Shown: piece after piece, positions 34,827 to 44,773 of the stretch
Position numbering within the stretch: the first letter of the stretch is position 1
How the letters are laid out: each line of letters opens with the position of its first letter
NCBI GenBank assembly: GCA_017468085.1
Contig: JAFUJR010000007.1
Location: forward strand, 19,439-83,438
DNA length: 64,000 nucleotides
Source of the DNA: Clostridia bacterium
Lineage (GTDB): Bacteria; Bacillota; Clostridia; Christensenellales; Borkfalkiaceae
Direction of reading: 5' to 3'
Program-made: the position numbers and the translations under genes
The notes under the pieces: generated by a model
Seen by the model: the letters and a program-made list of their open reading frames with translations, nothing else
What the model was told of the DNA's origin: nothing
Database searches by the model: none

Positions 34827-35528
34827 ATGAAACATCAACTTCGTCAAAACAATACCGTTTTACGCCCGATTTGCTTACTGAATATCCTTTTATTAGTCCC
34901 TCTTTTCATATGGGTATTTGCGCTTAGCGGCTGCCAAAAATCCGTCGATTATTTTTCCTACGTATCGGAATTCAGAAACAACATATTTCTCGCCGAAACG
35001 GACGGATTATGTCTGTACATCCATTCCGTTTTAAAAGAAACGCCCTATGCCGCAGACGGCGTTGCAAACGAAAGCACGGCGCGTACCGAGGTATTTTTGT
35101 CCGCACCTGAAGGCACGCAAAATTACACCTTATATATTGAGGTAGACGGAAAACAATACGGCGGTGAATTGGCGTTTGACAACGTAAAGGCAGAGTACTT
35201 TTTATCTTTCAGCTTAGATATATCGGAATTGAAAGAGCTGCCCTGCGTTTTACAATGCGGAGAATCAAAATGGCAGTTTGTTGCAAGTTCTGTTTTGCGT
35301 AATGAAACGGTTACGCCAAGGAACATTTTAGATAACGTCCGCGCATACGCCCCCGAGATTTTTGAAAATCTGACGGATAAATACGGATTTAAGGGAGAAA
35401 TTTACCTGCGGCTGCTTTACGAAGACGCGCCGTATTACTACGTCGGCGTTATTGACCGAAACGGCGATATTTACGCTTTCCTCGTCAATGCAACAAACGG
35501 GAAGGTCTTAGCTCGTCGCAACCCCTAA
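34827..35528 (+). CDS. Lipoprotein of unknown function
   Basis: A 233-aa protein with a long N-terminal hydrophobic stretch (about residues 14-34) ending in the lipobox LSGC (Cys about 36), so it should be lipid-anchored on the outer face of the membrane. The last ~50 residues look like a PepSY-type fold (YYYVGVIDRNGD, then NATNGKVL). TATAAT lies at 34816-34821, only 5 nt before the ATG, but no matching -35 box is seen, so a leaderless start is possible but unproven. Single gene with a terminator downstream. Confidence 0.75.
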   Translation: MKHQLRQNNTVLRPICLLNILLLVPLFIWVFALSGCQKSVDYFSYVSEFRNNIFLAETDGLCLYIHSVLKETPYAADGVANESTARTEVFLSAPEGTQNYTLYIEVDGKQYGGELAFDNVKAEYFLSFSLDISELKELPCVLQCGESKWQFVASSVLRNETVTPRNILDNVRAYAPEIFENLTDKYGFKGEIYLRLLYEDAPYYYVGVIDRNGDIYAFLVNATNGKVLARRNP

Positions 35529-35537
35529 GTAACGAAA

Positions 35538-35566
35538 AAAACGGCTTTTTACAGCCGTTTTTTTGT
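35538..35566. terminator. Bidirectional intrinsic terminator
   Basis: An AACGGCT/AGCCGTT stem with a short T-rich loop flanked by A and T runs on both sides, between the convergent lipoprotein gene and the opp operon. Confidence 0.88.
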
Positions 35567-35568
35567 TG

Positions 35569-35886
35569 TTATTGCAACCACACGAGCGCAATCATAAAAA
35601 CAAGAATCGCCGCCGCAAGAATACAACCGATTAACGGAAGCATGGAACGTAGCATACCCCATACCATCGCCCAATATTCCTTGCGAGAAACGTCCACCTT
35701 CTGTTCGCGCTGTTTTTTGAGGTGGGGATTATACCAACTAAACCCCTCCACGTTCATATCCGCAAAAGTAGTTTCGGTGTCAAGCTCAGCATCACGCAAA
35801 CGTTTACGCTCTGCGCGCGCTTTGCGTTTTGCCTCCTTTGCCTGACGCTTTTCCTCTTTTTTTCGTTGCCTTTCCTGTTCGGTCAT
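35569..35886 (-). CDS. Small charged protein with C-terminal membrane helix, end of opp operon
   Basis: A 105-aa protein with a very basic, Lys/Arg/Glu/Ala-rich N-terminal helix (about residues 2-35), a middle segment with WYNPH, and one strong hydrophobic helix at the C-terminus (about 80-103). It looks tail-anchored with its charged part in the cytoplasm. No family recognised. It starts 17 nt after oppF (GAGG ribosome site), so it is the last gene of the opp operon. Confidence 0.7.
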   Translation of the reverse strand: MTEQERQRKKEEKRQAKEAKRKARAERKRLRDAELDTETTFADMNVEGFSWYNPHLKKQREQKVDVSRKEYWAMVWGMLRSMLPLIGCILAAAILVFMIALVWLQ

Positions 35887-35903
35887 ATAACCTCGTACCC
35901 CGC

Positions 35904-37124
35904 TTAAGACTGCGGTTCTTCCGTTTTCTTTGCAAATAAATGGCAAGCACAGAAATGTCCTTCTTCCACCTCAACGTAAGGAGGCACAACCGTTTTGCAA
36001 ACGTCCATACAATGCGCGCAACGGGTGTGGAATTTACAACCCGCAGGCGGATTGACGGGCGAAGGGATATCTCCTTTGAGGATAACTCGCTTCATTTTGA
36101 CGTGTGGATTAGGCACGGGCACAGCCGAGAAAAGCGCCTTGGTATACGGGTGCAACGTATTGTTAAAAATACGCTCCTTTGTGCCGTATTCCACCATACT
36201 TCCCAAATACATAACGCCCACCTCGTCGGAAATATGCTTTACCACCGACAAGTCGTGTGAAATGAAAATGTAGGTCAAGCCAAGCTTTGCTTGCAATTCT
36301 TTGAGCATATTGATAATCTGCGCTTGAATGGAAACGTCGAGTGCGGAAACGGGTTCGTCGCAAATGACGAGTTCGGGATTGAGCGCCAACGCGCGCGCAA
36401 TACAGATACGCTGACGTTGACCGCCCGAAAATTCGTGCGGATAACGCTCGAAATAATGGGGTTGCAAACCGCACATCGTCATGATTTTAAGGATATAATC
36501 CTTGTATTCGTCCTTGGTAACGATGCCGTGCTCTAACGCGGCTTCGCCGATAATTTCCCCAACCGTCATACGCGGCGAAAGGCTCGCATACGGGTCTTGA
36601 AAAATCATTTGCATATTCGGGCGTAATTTGTCAAACTCACGGTTGGGAATTTTAGAAACTTCCTCCCCTTTAAACCACACCTCGCCGCCGGTTACGTCAT
36701 AAAGGCGTAAAATGGTGCGTCCCATCGTCGTTTTACCGCAACCCGATTCGCCTACGATACCAAGTGTTTTACCTTTTTTAAGGGTAAAAGAAACGTCGTC
36801 AACCGCGCGCAAAAACTTGGTAGGCTTGCCAAAGAAATTCGTTCCAACGGGGAAATGCTTTTTTAAGTTTTTCACTTCAAGCAAAACCTCGCCCGCCCGA
36901 ACGGTCTTCGTGTTCCCCGTAGGCTTTTTATTGGAATCGGTTCTTTCAGGTTGCGGTTGTTGTAAGTTTTTCGACGCGTTTACTTGAAGAAACATACCGC
37001 ACTTCGGGCAAAGACAAACGCCCGATTGGCTTACGTAGAGTTTGGTCGCGCACTTTAAGCAAGAAATAATCGCTCTGCCATTTACCACGGAGTTTTGCGC
37101 ATTTGTAGGTTTTTTATCACTCAT
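35904..37124 (-). CDS. oppF: Oligopeptide ABC transporter ATP-binding protein OppF with N-terminal zinc ribbon
   Basis: A 406-aa ATPase that energises peptide import at the inner face of the membrane. Residues about 95-330 form the ABC domain: Walker [10 protein letters not shown], signature FSGGQRQR, Walker B LVICDEP and the H-loop. The C-terminal oligo_HPY region contains cysteines ([14 protein letters not shown]) of the type known to bind a cluster in some Opp/Dpp ATPases. Unusual is the N-terminal ~45-residue extension with CLKC and CPKC, a zinc-ribbon pattern, followed by a Gln/Pro-rich linker. It overlaps oppD by 8 nt. Confidence 0.93.
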   Translation of the reverse strand: MSDKKPTNAQNSVVNGRAIISCLKCATKLYVSQSGVCLCPKCGMFLQVNASKNLQQPQPERTDSNKKPTGNTKTVRAGEVLLEVKNLKKHFPVGTNFFGKPTKFLRAVDDVSFTLKKGKTLGIVGESGCGKTTMGRTILRLYDVTGGEVWFKGEEVSKIPNREFDKLRPNMQMIFQDPYASLSPRMTVGEIIGEAALEHGIVTKDEYKDYILKIMTMCGLQPHYFERYPHEFSGGQRQRICIARALALNPELVICDEPVSALDVSIQAQIINMLKELQAKLGLTYIFISHDLSVVKHISDEVGVMYLGSMVEYGTKERIFNNTLHPYTKALFSAVPVPNPHVKMKRVILKGDIPSPVNPPAGCKFHTRCAHCMDVCKTVVPPYVEVEEGHFCACHLFAKKTEEPQS

Positions 37125-38403
37125 CTTTCGCTTCCTCCTTGTAAAGATAGCAAGCTACGCTGTGCGTGTCCGAAACCTTGATAAGGTGAGGATAATCGCC
37201 TGCGCACTCCTTGCGGCACATTTCACATCTATCGCGGAAATAACAATAATTGGGCATATCGATAGGATTAGGAACAAATCCGGGGATACAGTACAACTTA
37301 TCTACCTCGCCGTCCACCGTGGGCTTACTCTTCTGTAAGCCAATCGTGTACGGATGCATAGGTCTATCGAAAATATCTTCCGCCGTACCCATTTCAATTA
37401 CTTTGCCCGCGTACATAACCACGACGTAGTCCGCCATTTCCGCCACTACGCCCAAATCGTGCGTGATAAGCATAATAGAACCGCTGATTTTTGCTTTAAT
37501 TTCACGGAGCAAATCCAAAATCTGCGCCTGAATAGTAACGTCGAGCGCCGTTGTAGGCTCGTCTGCGATAATCAAACGGGGGTTGCAGAGCAATGCCATT
37601 GCGATCATAACGCGTTGACGCATACCGCCCGACAGCTCATGCGGGTATTTTTTATATACGCCCTCTGGGTCTGCTATACCGACTAAGTTCAGCATTTCAA
37701 TGCTGCGCTTTTTTGCGTTGGCTTTAGAGATGCCTTCAATATGCAAAAACGCAACCTCGTCAAGCTGATTCCCGATAGTGAACACGGGATTAAGCGAGGT
37801 CATCGGCTCTTGGAAAATCATTGCAATTTCCCTGCCGCGGATATAACGAACGGCGTCCAACGGCATCTTTGCGATGTCGTACACTTTTTCGTTCATCTCG
37901 TACATGTACCCGCCTAATTCGTTCTTTTTACGAATAGGTTTACCCTTTTCGTCCCTTTTAATCACTTCTTCGCCGTCTACGATCTCCGTTTCGTATACGG
38001 GGATTTTTTTTCCGTGCTTATCCAATTTAAAAGCGTTGGTACGAAAACGGATAGCCCCGTCTGCAATTTGACCCGTAGGCCCTTGCACAAGACGCATCAG
38101 GGAAAGGGAGGTTACACTCTTACCGCAACCGGATTCCCCCACCACGCCGACGGTTGCACCCTCGGGGATAGAAAACGTAACGCCGTTGACCGCCTTTACC
38201 ACACCCGTATCCGTATAAAAATAGGTGTGAAGATTGTCAAATTCGACGATGTTCTTTTCGTCTTGCATTTGCGTAACGTATTCGGATTCGTTTTTTTTGC
38301 GTTTCTTTTCCTTTTCAAACGCCTTTGTGATTTTTACATTTTCTCTGGCAATCTTACGGGATTCCTTGGCAGAGATATACCGTTTTTTCTGTTCTTCTGC
38401 CAT
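37117..38403 (-). CDS. oppD: Oligopeptide ABC transporter ATP-binding protein OppD
   Basis: A 428-aa ABC ATPase, partner of OppF. Walker A is GESGCGKSVT (near residue 91), signature LSGGMRQR, Walker B LIIADEPTTALD. A lysine-rich N-terminal extension of about 55 residues precedes the domain, and an insertion of roughly 60 charged residues (about 117-180) separates the Walker A half from the Q-loop FQEPMTSLNP; typical OppD lacks it. The C-terminal cysteines in YCYFRDRCEMCRKEC match the oligo_HPY tail. Confidence 0.94.
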   Translation of the reverse strand: MAEEQKKRYISAKESRKIARENVKITKAFEKEKKRKKNESEYVTQMQDEKNIVEFDNLHTYFYTDTGVVKAVNGVTFSIPEGATVGVVGESGCGKSVTSLSLMRLVQGPTGQIADGAIRFRTNAFKLDKHGKKIPVYETEIVDGEEVIKRDEKGKPIRKKNELGGYMYEMNEKVYDIAKMPLDAVRYIRGREIAMIFQEPMTSLNPVFTIGNQLDEVAFLHIEGISKANAKKRSIEMLNLVGIADPEGVYKKYPHELSGGMRQRVMIAMALLCNPRLIIADEPTTALDVTIQAQILDLLREIKAKISGSIMLITHDLGVVAEMADYVVVMYAGKVIEMGTAEDIFDRPMHPYTIGLQKSKPTVDGEVDKLYCIPGFVPNPIDMPNYCYFRDRCEMCRKECAGDYPHLIKVSDTHSVACYLYKEEAKDE

Positions 38404-38407
38404 TATA

Positions 38408-39484
38408 TCACCTCTTCATCCTCGGGTCGAAGGCGTCGCGCAACCCGTCGCCAACAAAGTTGAACGCCAAAATAGAGAGCGTAATGCAAAGCCCGGGCGG
38501 GATCCAATAATTTGGATAATCGCGCAAGTATTTCATTTGCGAGGCGGAACTGATCATCGCGCCCCACGTCGGCGTACCGAGCGGCGCGCCCAATCCTAAG
38601 TAACCAAGCGTTGCTTCCGTTAAGATAATGCTACCGAGCCCCATCGTCATGGAAACGATAAGCTGAGGCATTACGTTAGGCAACAAATGCTTGAAAATTT
38701 TGCGGTACGTAGACAAGCCCGAGCATTTTGCCGCGAGCATAAATTCCTGTTCGCGCAAGGACAAAATTTGACCGCGCACCAAGCGCGCAATACCAACCCA
38801 ACCAAGCAAAGTGAGAACGATCATCAAATAATACAAACGCTCGATACCCTCAATCTTAAAACCCGTCAAAAGCGCGGACAAAATCAACATGATCGGCAGG
38901 GACGGGATACAGCTTAAAATATCGACGATACGCATAATCAGATTGTCGACCCAGCCGCCGAAATAACCCGCTAAACCGCCTAAAACAACGCCGATAATCG
39001 CCTCTAAAATAATGACGACAAATCCAATCGTTAAGGAAATTCTGCCGCCGAGCATCAGGCAGGTAAACAAATCGTAACCGCCGTCGTCCGTGCCAAGCCA
39101 ATGCTCCCACGTCATATCCCCTCTGTAATTCCAAGCCGAAGGCTTAACGGTGATATCGAAGGCAGAAACAAGCTCGTCCTCGGCGTCGTAATAATCAATT
39201 CGCGAATAGGTGATAATGTCGTTTCCGCGTGCGTTGTCTTTGACCTTTGCACCGTTATCAGCCCAAGGCGAAAAAAGCGGACCGATAAAGGAAAAGACGA
39301 ATAAAATAATGAGCGTAATTAATCCCACCATGGAGAGTTTAGAGCGGAAAAAGCGCTTTGCGACCATCATTCCCGGCGAGAGTACGCGCACTCTGTCCGT
39401 TAAATTTTCGCCGTGCAAATCTTCCTTTGTTTCCGTAGCCGAAGTTTTGGGCAAATCGGTTTTCAATTCTTCATTTTCTTCCAT
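38408..39484 (-). CDS. oppC: Oligopeptide ABC transporter permease OppC
   Basis: A 358-aa inner-membrane permease. The N-terminal OppC_N segment carries the first helix (about residues 50-72), then a ~75-residue external region, then about five helices with the EAA coupling motif appearing as AAKCSGLSTYRKIFKHLLPN (about 258-277). Downstream of oppB (12 nt) and upstream of oppD (4 nt) in the same operon. Confidence 0.94.
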   Translation of the reverse strand: MEENEELKTDLPKTSATETKEDLHGENLTDRVRVLSPGMMVAKRFFRSKLSMVGLITLIILFVFSFIGPLFSPWADNGAKVKDNARGNDIITYSRIDYYDAEDELVSAFDITVKPSAWNYRGDMTWEHWLGTDDGGYDLFTCLMLGGRISLTIGFVVIILEAIIGVVLGGLAGYFGGWVDNLIMRIVDILSCIPSLPIMLILSALLTGFKIEGIERLYYLMIVLTLLGWVGIARLVRGQILSLREQEFMLAAKCSGLSTYRKIFKHLLPNVMPQLIVSMTMGLGSIILTEATLGYLGLGAPLGTPTWGAMISSASQMKYLRDYPNYWIPPGLCITLSILAFNFVGDGLRDAFDPRMKR

Positions 39485-39496
39485 AATTGCCCTCCT

Positions 39497-40477
39497 TTAC
39501 GCAAGTTTGACCCGAGGATCAACGACGGCGTACATTACGTCGGTGATTAAAATACCGATGACCGTCAAAAACGCAATAAACATATTATAGCCCATGATAA
39601 ACGGAATATCGCCCACGAGCATCGCCTGATACGCCGTGTTACCAATGCCGGGGATATTGAATACGGTTTCCGTAATCATGGCACCCCCGAACAAGGACGG
39701 CAACGTACCTGCAAGTAAAGTAACAAGTGGGATCAAGGTATTGCGGAATACGTGCTTATAAACGACGGAATGCTCGGACAAGCCCTTTGCGCGCGCCGTA
39801 CGGATATAATCCGCGTTCAGCACCTCCAACGTGTTCGTTCGCGTATAACGCATCCACGCGCCGATATTTAAAATAACGAGCACGAACATAGGCAAAACGA
39901 GATGCCAACCGAAATTCAAAAGCCACAGGAATATATTTTCACCTTGTCCCGGGTCGGGCGGAAGGCTTCCCGCAGGAAACCAACCCAAGTCTATCGCCAA
40001 AAATTTGATAACGATGCTTCCCAAGAAAAAGGTCGGGAAAGAAATGCCAAGCATCGTAAATACGGTTGCCGTATAGTCCAACTTGCCGTATTGGTTGCAA
40101 GCGCACTTTACGCCAAGCGGAATTGCAATCAGCAACTCTAAAATGAGCGCGACAAACGAGAGCATAAAGGATACGCCCATATTTTCAAAAATAACCTCCT
40201 CGACGGGACGTTGATATTTAAAGGATACGCCAAGATCGCCGCGAAGGAAATCCCACAGCCAACCGAAATACCCTTGAAACATCGTTCCGTCAAGTCCGTA
40301 ATAAGAACGAAGGTTTTGATAAATTTCTTCCACGTTTCCCGTCGTACCCGCCGCCGTAATTGCTTGGTTGTACAGATAATCCGCGGGCATAAACCATACC
40401 AGCGTGTAAAGGATTATCGATACCCCAAACAATATCAGCAGGGACAACAGAATTCGTTTTATACAGTATTTTACCAT
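39497..40477 (-). CDS. oppB: Oligopeptide ABC transporter permease OppB
   Basis: A 326-aa permease of the binding-protein-dependent transport family with about six helices and the EAA loop seen as RTARAKGLSEHSVVYKHVFRN (positions about 226-246, key residues Ala-Lys-Gly-Leu). It pairs with OppC to form the membrane channel. It follows oppA after 72 nt. Confidence 0.94.
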   Translation of the reverse strand: MVKYCIKRILLSLLILFGVSIILYTLVWFMPADYLYNQAITAAGTTGNVEEIYQNLRSYYGLDGTMFQGYFGWLWDFLRGDLGVSFKYQRPVEEVIFENMGVSFMLSFVALILELLIAIPLGVKCACNQYGKLDYTATVFTMLGISFPTFFLGSIVIKFLAIDLGWFPAGSLPPDPGQGENIFLWLLNFGWHLVLPMFVLVILNIGAWMRYTRTNTLEVLNADYIRTARAKGLSEHSVVYKHVFRNTLIPLVTLLAGTLPSLFGGAMITETVFNIPGIGNTAYQAMLVGDIPFIMGYNMFIAFLTVIGILITDVMYAVVDPRVKLA

Positions 40478-40549
40478 CTGTTTTTCTTCACTTTTCTTTT
40501 ATTTTAAAGGGTGCCGTAGAGTTACAATTTATAAAATGACACAGAATTA

Positions 40550-43153
40550 TTAAACGTAATTGACTTCCCAAATTCTGCCCAAAACGCCTACGTAAACCAA
40601 GGAGTCTTTATCGCGGTTTACCGTCTTCAAGTCAATAACATTCGTATTGAGAACGGCGAGATCGTTTCTTTGATAGGTAGGAAGTTCTACCGCAAGCTCC
40701 ATAACCAAATCAAGGGCGTCTCTATAAATCTCCGTTCTTTCCGCTAAACTCAGCGTCTTTCTGCCTGCATCGATTTTTTCACTCAACTCGTTGATGATAC
40801 GGTTTTCCTCGTCGTACGTGCCGACGATGTCTTTTAAGATAACGTCGTAGCCCCAATTGTTTACGCTTGTCGCTTGGCTGTCCTTATGGTACACCTGATA
40901 CATATCCGGGTCAACCGTAGAAGACCAAGCCGCCGCCCATACGTGAAGTTGACCTTCAGCAAGTTTCGACAAAGCGGCAACGTCCGTGTTGACGGTGATG
41001 GTGAAGCCGCATTTTTCCAAAACCTCTTTCGCCAAGAAGAACATTTCGTATGCGGGGTGATCCGTCGATTCGCCTGCAATCGTGAAGGTGTACGTCAAAG
41101 ATTCGCCCGTCGTAACGTGATATGCCTTACCGTCCGAACGCTTTTCATAACCTGCTTGCTTTACCAAAAGTTCTATCTCAGTAGTATCGTAAAAGATTTC
41201 GTCATCCCCTTCGTTTCTCAAGAATACCGATTCGAGATTACCCTCACCTTGAGCGTTGCCCGCATAAACGGTTGCATTTTTCGGGTATGCCCAACTAGTC
41301 GTCGACATAGGTCTATAAATACGCTCTGCAAGCTCGCCGCCGTAATAAACGTTGATAATCGCGTCAACGTCCATTGCTTTCATGATTGCGCGACGGATAT
41401 AGATATTGGGAACGTGCTTAGGATTAACGCCAACGTAACCGTAGCCGTTCGTCTTATAAGGGATGGACGTCAAGTGCTTAATGTTTGCCACGTCGTTGGT
41501 GTTGTCAACGGAAGCGTTGGGTTCGCCATAGTCCACCGTGCCTGCTTCCAACTGTTGCAACAAACCGTCCGTTTTTACTACGTTATAACGGAGTTTCCTA
41601 ATCTTTGCGTTATGTAATTCTTCCCCTACCGTTTCAAAATAAGGATTGCGCTCGAAATATACCCAATCGTTTTTATAGAAAGAAGAACCGTCTGCCTCTC
41701 CGCCGTCCGCGTCGCTTGCCATATATACGCCTGCGCCGACGGGAAATTTGGTTTTATGCGTCGCTTTAAGTACGGTATCGAAGAATTCCTTGTTGCCTAC
41801 CTTTACGCCAAAGCCCGTAGCTTCGGGACCTTCCCAAACGGACGCGTCGATGGCTTCTTGATTGGAATAATAATGCATCGGCGCAACGCCGAACGCAAAA
41901 TTCCAAATTGCTTTGGGGTCGATTTTGTTGATTTTAATCGTGAGTACGTCGTATTCTTCCTTGTATTGCACGCCGTTGAATTCTTTGGTCTTTCTCGTCG
42001 TGATGCCGCTAACGTTAGGAACGCGCAAACCGCCCTCTTGTTGCATTTTATCATAATACGCGGATTTTTCTTCCGCCGCAAATTCTTCAATTGCCCTCGT
42101 ACCGGTCATCCAATATTTAAGTACGTCTGCAATCTGCGCAAAAGTGGTCGTATTGCTCTTATATACTTCTTCCGTACATACGGCTTTGATAAGCGCTTCT
42201 TTTGCTGCCTCCGCGCTCACTTCGTTTTCTGCCACGTAGGCGTCTATTTTATCTTGCGTCGTCGCTTCGGCAATCCACTCTCTTGCGGAAGTATCGTCAA
42301 CGACATAGTTGCCCTGCGTATCGCGGACAGGCTCGTTTTTAGAGTCAAATTGCTTAAAGATAATACCCGAATTATAGAGGTATACCTGCCAATCTTCGGT
42401 AAAGCTGAATTTATTGTCCTGGAAGCTCTTAACCTGCCCAAGGCTGTTTGTCCAGTCGGTATCGATTTCATCCTTTAAAAGTTCCTTAACCGTAGCCAAG
42501 TCTTTCTTAATTTCTTCCGTTTCCACATTATCGGACGGGTCTTCAAGATACGCAAGTAAGTTGTTAAATCTATCCATTGCCGCATCTTTGAATTTGCTTT
42601 GGATTTCCCCCTCCGTCATTTCGCTCATCGTTTCGTCTTGCGCACGGTATGCCTTCAAACCGACGATGTCCGTCGAATAGATAGTTGCAGAGCCCGTATA
42701 GATAGGGTCAAGATAGACGTAGAGATTGAAAAGTACGTCCTTAATGGTGAGCGGCGTGCCGTCGCTGAAACGAATCCCGTTTTTGATAAGAAATTCGTAT
42801 TCCGTATATTTTGCGGACGACGCCTGCGATTCGGGGAGCGGCATATCCGCCGCGCTGATATACGTTTCCGTATAATCCTTTACAACCGTGGGTTGATCTT
42901 CGCCGCAGCTGGGCTTCCCTTTGCCGTCTACGCTGAGCATACCGATTTGCGTCATAGAAATTATTTCCGTGTCGGTTGCCGACGTCGCGAAGAAAGGATT
43001 AAACGTACCGTCTAACGCCTCCGTCGCCAAAACCAAGGGACGTTCTTCAGGGTTGTTCGACTGCGTTTTTCCACAAGCCGCAAAGCTGGAAAGCGAACCC
43101 GACAAAAGCAAGCCGGTAAGCACGCAAGCAAGACCTCTTACTGATTTATTCAT
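40550..43153 (-). CDS. oppA: Oligopeptide-binding lipoprotein (SBP family 5), unusually long
   Basis: An 867-aa extracellular solute-binding lipoprotein. Signal peptide with lipobox FAAC (Cys about 27). Family 5 features include the early PLVLATEALDGTFNPFF segment and IRFSDGTPLTIKDVLF, and later YIRRAIMKAMD. Usual OppA proteins have 530-600 residues; here about 250 extra residues lie between residues 150 and 420, in part a charged, helix-rich region with EDPSDN and repeated Lys/Glu. This may enlarge or cap the binding site. It follows the lipoprotein gene 43183-44517 after 29 nt. Confidence 0.92.
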   Translation of the reverse strand: MNKSVRGLACVLTGLLLSGSLSSFAACGKTQSNNPEERPLVLATEALDGTFNPFFATSATDTEIISMTQIGMLSVDGKGKPSCGEDQPTVVKDYTETYISAADMPLPESQASSAKYTEYEFLIKNGIRFSDGTPLTIKDVLFNLYVYLDPIYTGSATIYSTDIVGLKAYRAQDETMSEMTEGEIQSKFKDAAMDRFNNLLAYLEDPSDNVETEEIKKDLATVKELLKDEIDTDWTNSLGQVKSFQDNKFSFTEDWQVYLYNSGIIFKQFDSKNEPVRDTQGNYVVDDTSAREWIAEATTQDKIDAYVAENEVSAEAAKEALIKAVCTEEVYKSNTTTFAQIADVLKYWMTGTRAIEEFAAEEKSAYYDKMQQEGGLRVPNVSGITTRKTKEFNGVQYKEEYDVLTIKINKIDPKAIWNFAFGVAPMHYYSNQEAIDASVWEGPEATGFGVKVGNKEFFDTVLKATHKTKFPVGAGVYMASDADGGEADGSSFYKNDWVYFERNPYFETVGEELHNAKIRKLRYNVVKTDGLLQQLEAGTVDYGEPNASVDNTNDVANIKHLTSIPYKTNGYGYVGVNPKHVPNIYIRRAIMKAMDVDAIINVYYGGELAERIYRPMSTTSWAYPKNATVYAGNAQGEGNLESVFLRNEGDDEIFYDTTEIELLVKQAGYEKRSDGKAYHVTTGESLTYTFTIAGESTDHPAYEMFFLAKEVLEKCGFTITVNTDVAALSKLAEGQLHVWAAAWSSTVDPDMYQVYHKDSQATSVNNWGYDVILKDIVGTYDEENRIINELSEKIDAGRKTLSLAERTEIYRDALDLVMELAVELPTYQRNDLAVLNTNVIDLKTVNRDKDSLVYVGVLGRIWEVNYV

Positions 43154-43182
43154 ATATGTATCCTCCGTTTCATTTTCTTAGT

Positions 43183-44517
43183 TTAGTTGATTTCTGCCGT
43201 AACCGTGATAAATTCGGCAGGATTGCCTACGACCTTAAAGCCGTTAGGGTGTTGTACGTAATATTCTTCGTCCGCTACGAACGAACCGAACAAGCATCGC
43301 GTGTAGATGGGATTCCCGTTCGAATCGACAAGATTGGTTACTTTTCTGGCATCGGGTTTTATAATCTTTACTGAACCTTGTACCGTAACGTTGTTGATCT
43401 TAGCGCCGTCCACGTACGCGGTGCAGATAAAATATACGCTGACGTCGATTTTGCTTACTCTGTACGTCATATTGAAATTCTCAAAAGAGATATTTTCAAG
43501 GATTGCCGTTTCCTCAATTTTACCAAACAGTGAAGCCGACTCGCCGACGATACGGTTATCGAGCGTAAGATTTTTAATTACCGCACCGTTGCCTTGAATT
43601 TCACAGCCTGTAAACATACTGGGCGAAACCTCGTAGCCCGCACAATCAATCACCGCGTCCTTTAAGAAATAATACCGTTTGGAATTCAAGAGTATTTTAA
43701 ACATACTCACCACGTCGTCCGCCGTACGAACTACCGTCCAATTGCCCGTTACGTATTTTGCATATACGATTTGATCCTCGTCCGTTTTAATCAGCGGATA
43801 TTGAACAGATTGCGTACAATCCTTATCCGCATAATAGGAAACGAAAGTGTATTCGTTGTTCACTACCGCGATAGGGTTGGACGCCAACACGCCCAACATT
43901 CCGTCGTCGTCATAGCGGTAACTTTGGATGACGTCGCCATTGGTTACCGCCGTTTTATACGATTGCGTTTCCGCGTCGTACAACGGGGATTCCGTCGTCA
44001 ATTTTTTGGTATCTACGGGAACGCTGACGTTCGGCTCATCATGCACAAGAACGACGTTTACACGGGATATCTTTGCCCATTTCGCCGCAACGATCCAATG
44101 CTCCCCTTCTTGAATATGTTGGGAAAAATCCACCTTTTTATCGGTCAACTTATACAAATAACAAGTTTCTTTCTCAAAGGTATACGAGCCTGTCGTGACG
44201 GGTTCGCCGTCGTCGTCGAGTTCCACAAAGTACCAACCGAGAATTTCATATCCCTCGTATTCAATGCCCAAGTTACCGTCGTCCGTACCGATATTAAAGG
44301 CTTGCGCGTCTTTTTTGTACCAAAGGTCGCGCATCTTACTCGAATTTGGCGTAAAAAAAGCCTGCTCCGCGTTGGCATAATAGGTGATATGCGATACCAA
44401 GCCGTTTTTATCGAGCACGTCATCAAGGCTTTCTCCCAATTTACATCCCGCCAACGTTAGAATAGCCGCGAGCGCCATTAAGATGACGATTAGTATTTTT
44501 TTGAACTGTTTTTTCAT
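43183..44517 (-). CDS. Surface lipoprotein heading the opp operon
   Basis: A 444-aa lipoprotein with signal peptide and lipobox LAGC (Cys about 25). The middle part contains strand-rich segments resembling Listeria-Bacteroides/InlB-type repeats (EGYEILGWYF, YYADKDCTQ), and the last ~150 residues look like a short right-handed beta-helix (GNGAVIKNLTLDN, ILENISFENF, INNVTVQG), as in GLUG-type adhesins. It should sit on the cell surface next to OppA. Its link to peptide uptake is inferred from operon position only. Confidence 0.78.
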   Translation of the reverse strand: MKKQFKKILIVILMALAAILTLAGCKLGESLDDVLDKNGLVSHITYYANAEQAFFTPNSSKMRDLWYKKDAQAFNIGTDDGNLGIEYEGYEILGWYFVELDDDGEPVTTGSYTFEKETCYLYKLTDKKVDFSQHIQEGEHWIVAAKWAKISRVNVVLVHDEPNVSVPVDTKKLTTESPLYDAETQSYKTAVTNGDVIQSYRYDDDGMLGVLASNPIAVVNNEYTFVSYYADKDCTQSVQYPLIKTDEDQIVYAKYVTGNWTVVRTADDVVSMFKILLNSKRYYFLKDAVIDCAGYEVSPSMFTGCEIQGNGAVIKNLTLDNRIVGESASLFGKIEETAILENISFENFNMTYRVSKIDVSVYFICTAYVDGAKINNVTVQGSVKIIKPDARKVTNLVDSNGNPIYTRCLFGSFVADEEYYVQHPNGFKVVGNPAEFITVTAEIN

Positions 44518-44610
44518 CGATAACCTCTGTAATAAAGAGAATTTTACAATCTGGCAATTTATTAAACGTGGAGAGGGAAATTTGCATTAATCCCCCTTAT
44601 AACACAATTA

Positions 44611-44639
44611 ATTTTATCGAAATTTCCGCCGTTTGTCAA
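44611..44639 (-). promoter_or_regulatory. Promoter of the opp operon
   Basis: TTGACA (44634-44639), 17-nt spacer, TAAAAT (44611-44616) on the minus strand, about 95 nt before the first gene. Confidence 0.82.
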
Positions 44640-44710
44640 TCAATCTTCTTCCTATATTTGAAATAAATTTCAAATGCGAGCTATTTTTCTTAATTTTCAC
44701 AAAACTTCAA

Positions 44711-44744
44711 ACAAAAAACGGACAGGAAATTTATACCTACCCGT
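44711..44744 (-). terminator. Terminator of serA
   Basis: 9-bp stem with G-T pairs (44718-44726 and 44736-44744) followed on the minus strand by a T run (44717-44712). Confidence 0.75.
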
Positions 44745-44773
44745 CTTTTACTTCAATTTATTCTGTTATTCGC

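Noticed and set aside
34789-34827. Leaderless promoter for the 34827 lipoprotein
   Set aside because: The TATAAT 5 nt before the ATG is good, but no -35 box at proper distance is visible, so I did not list it as a promoter.
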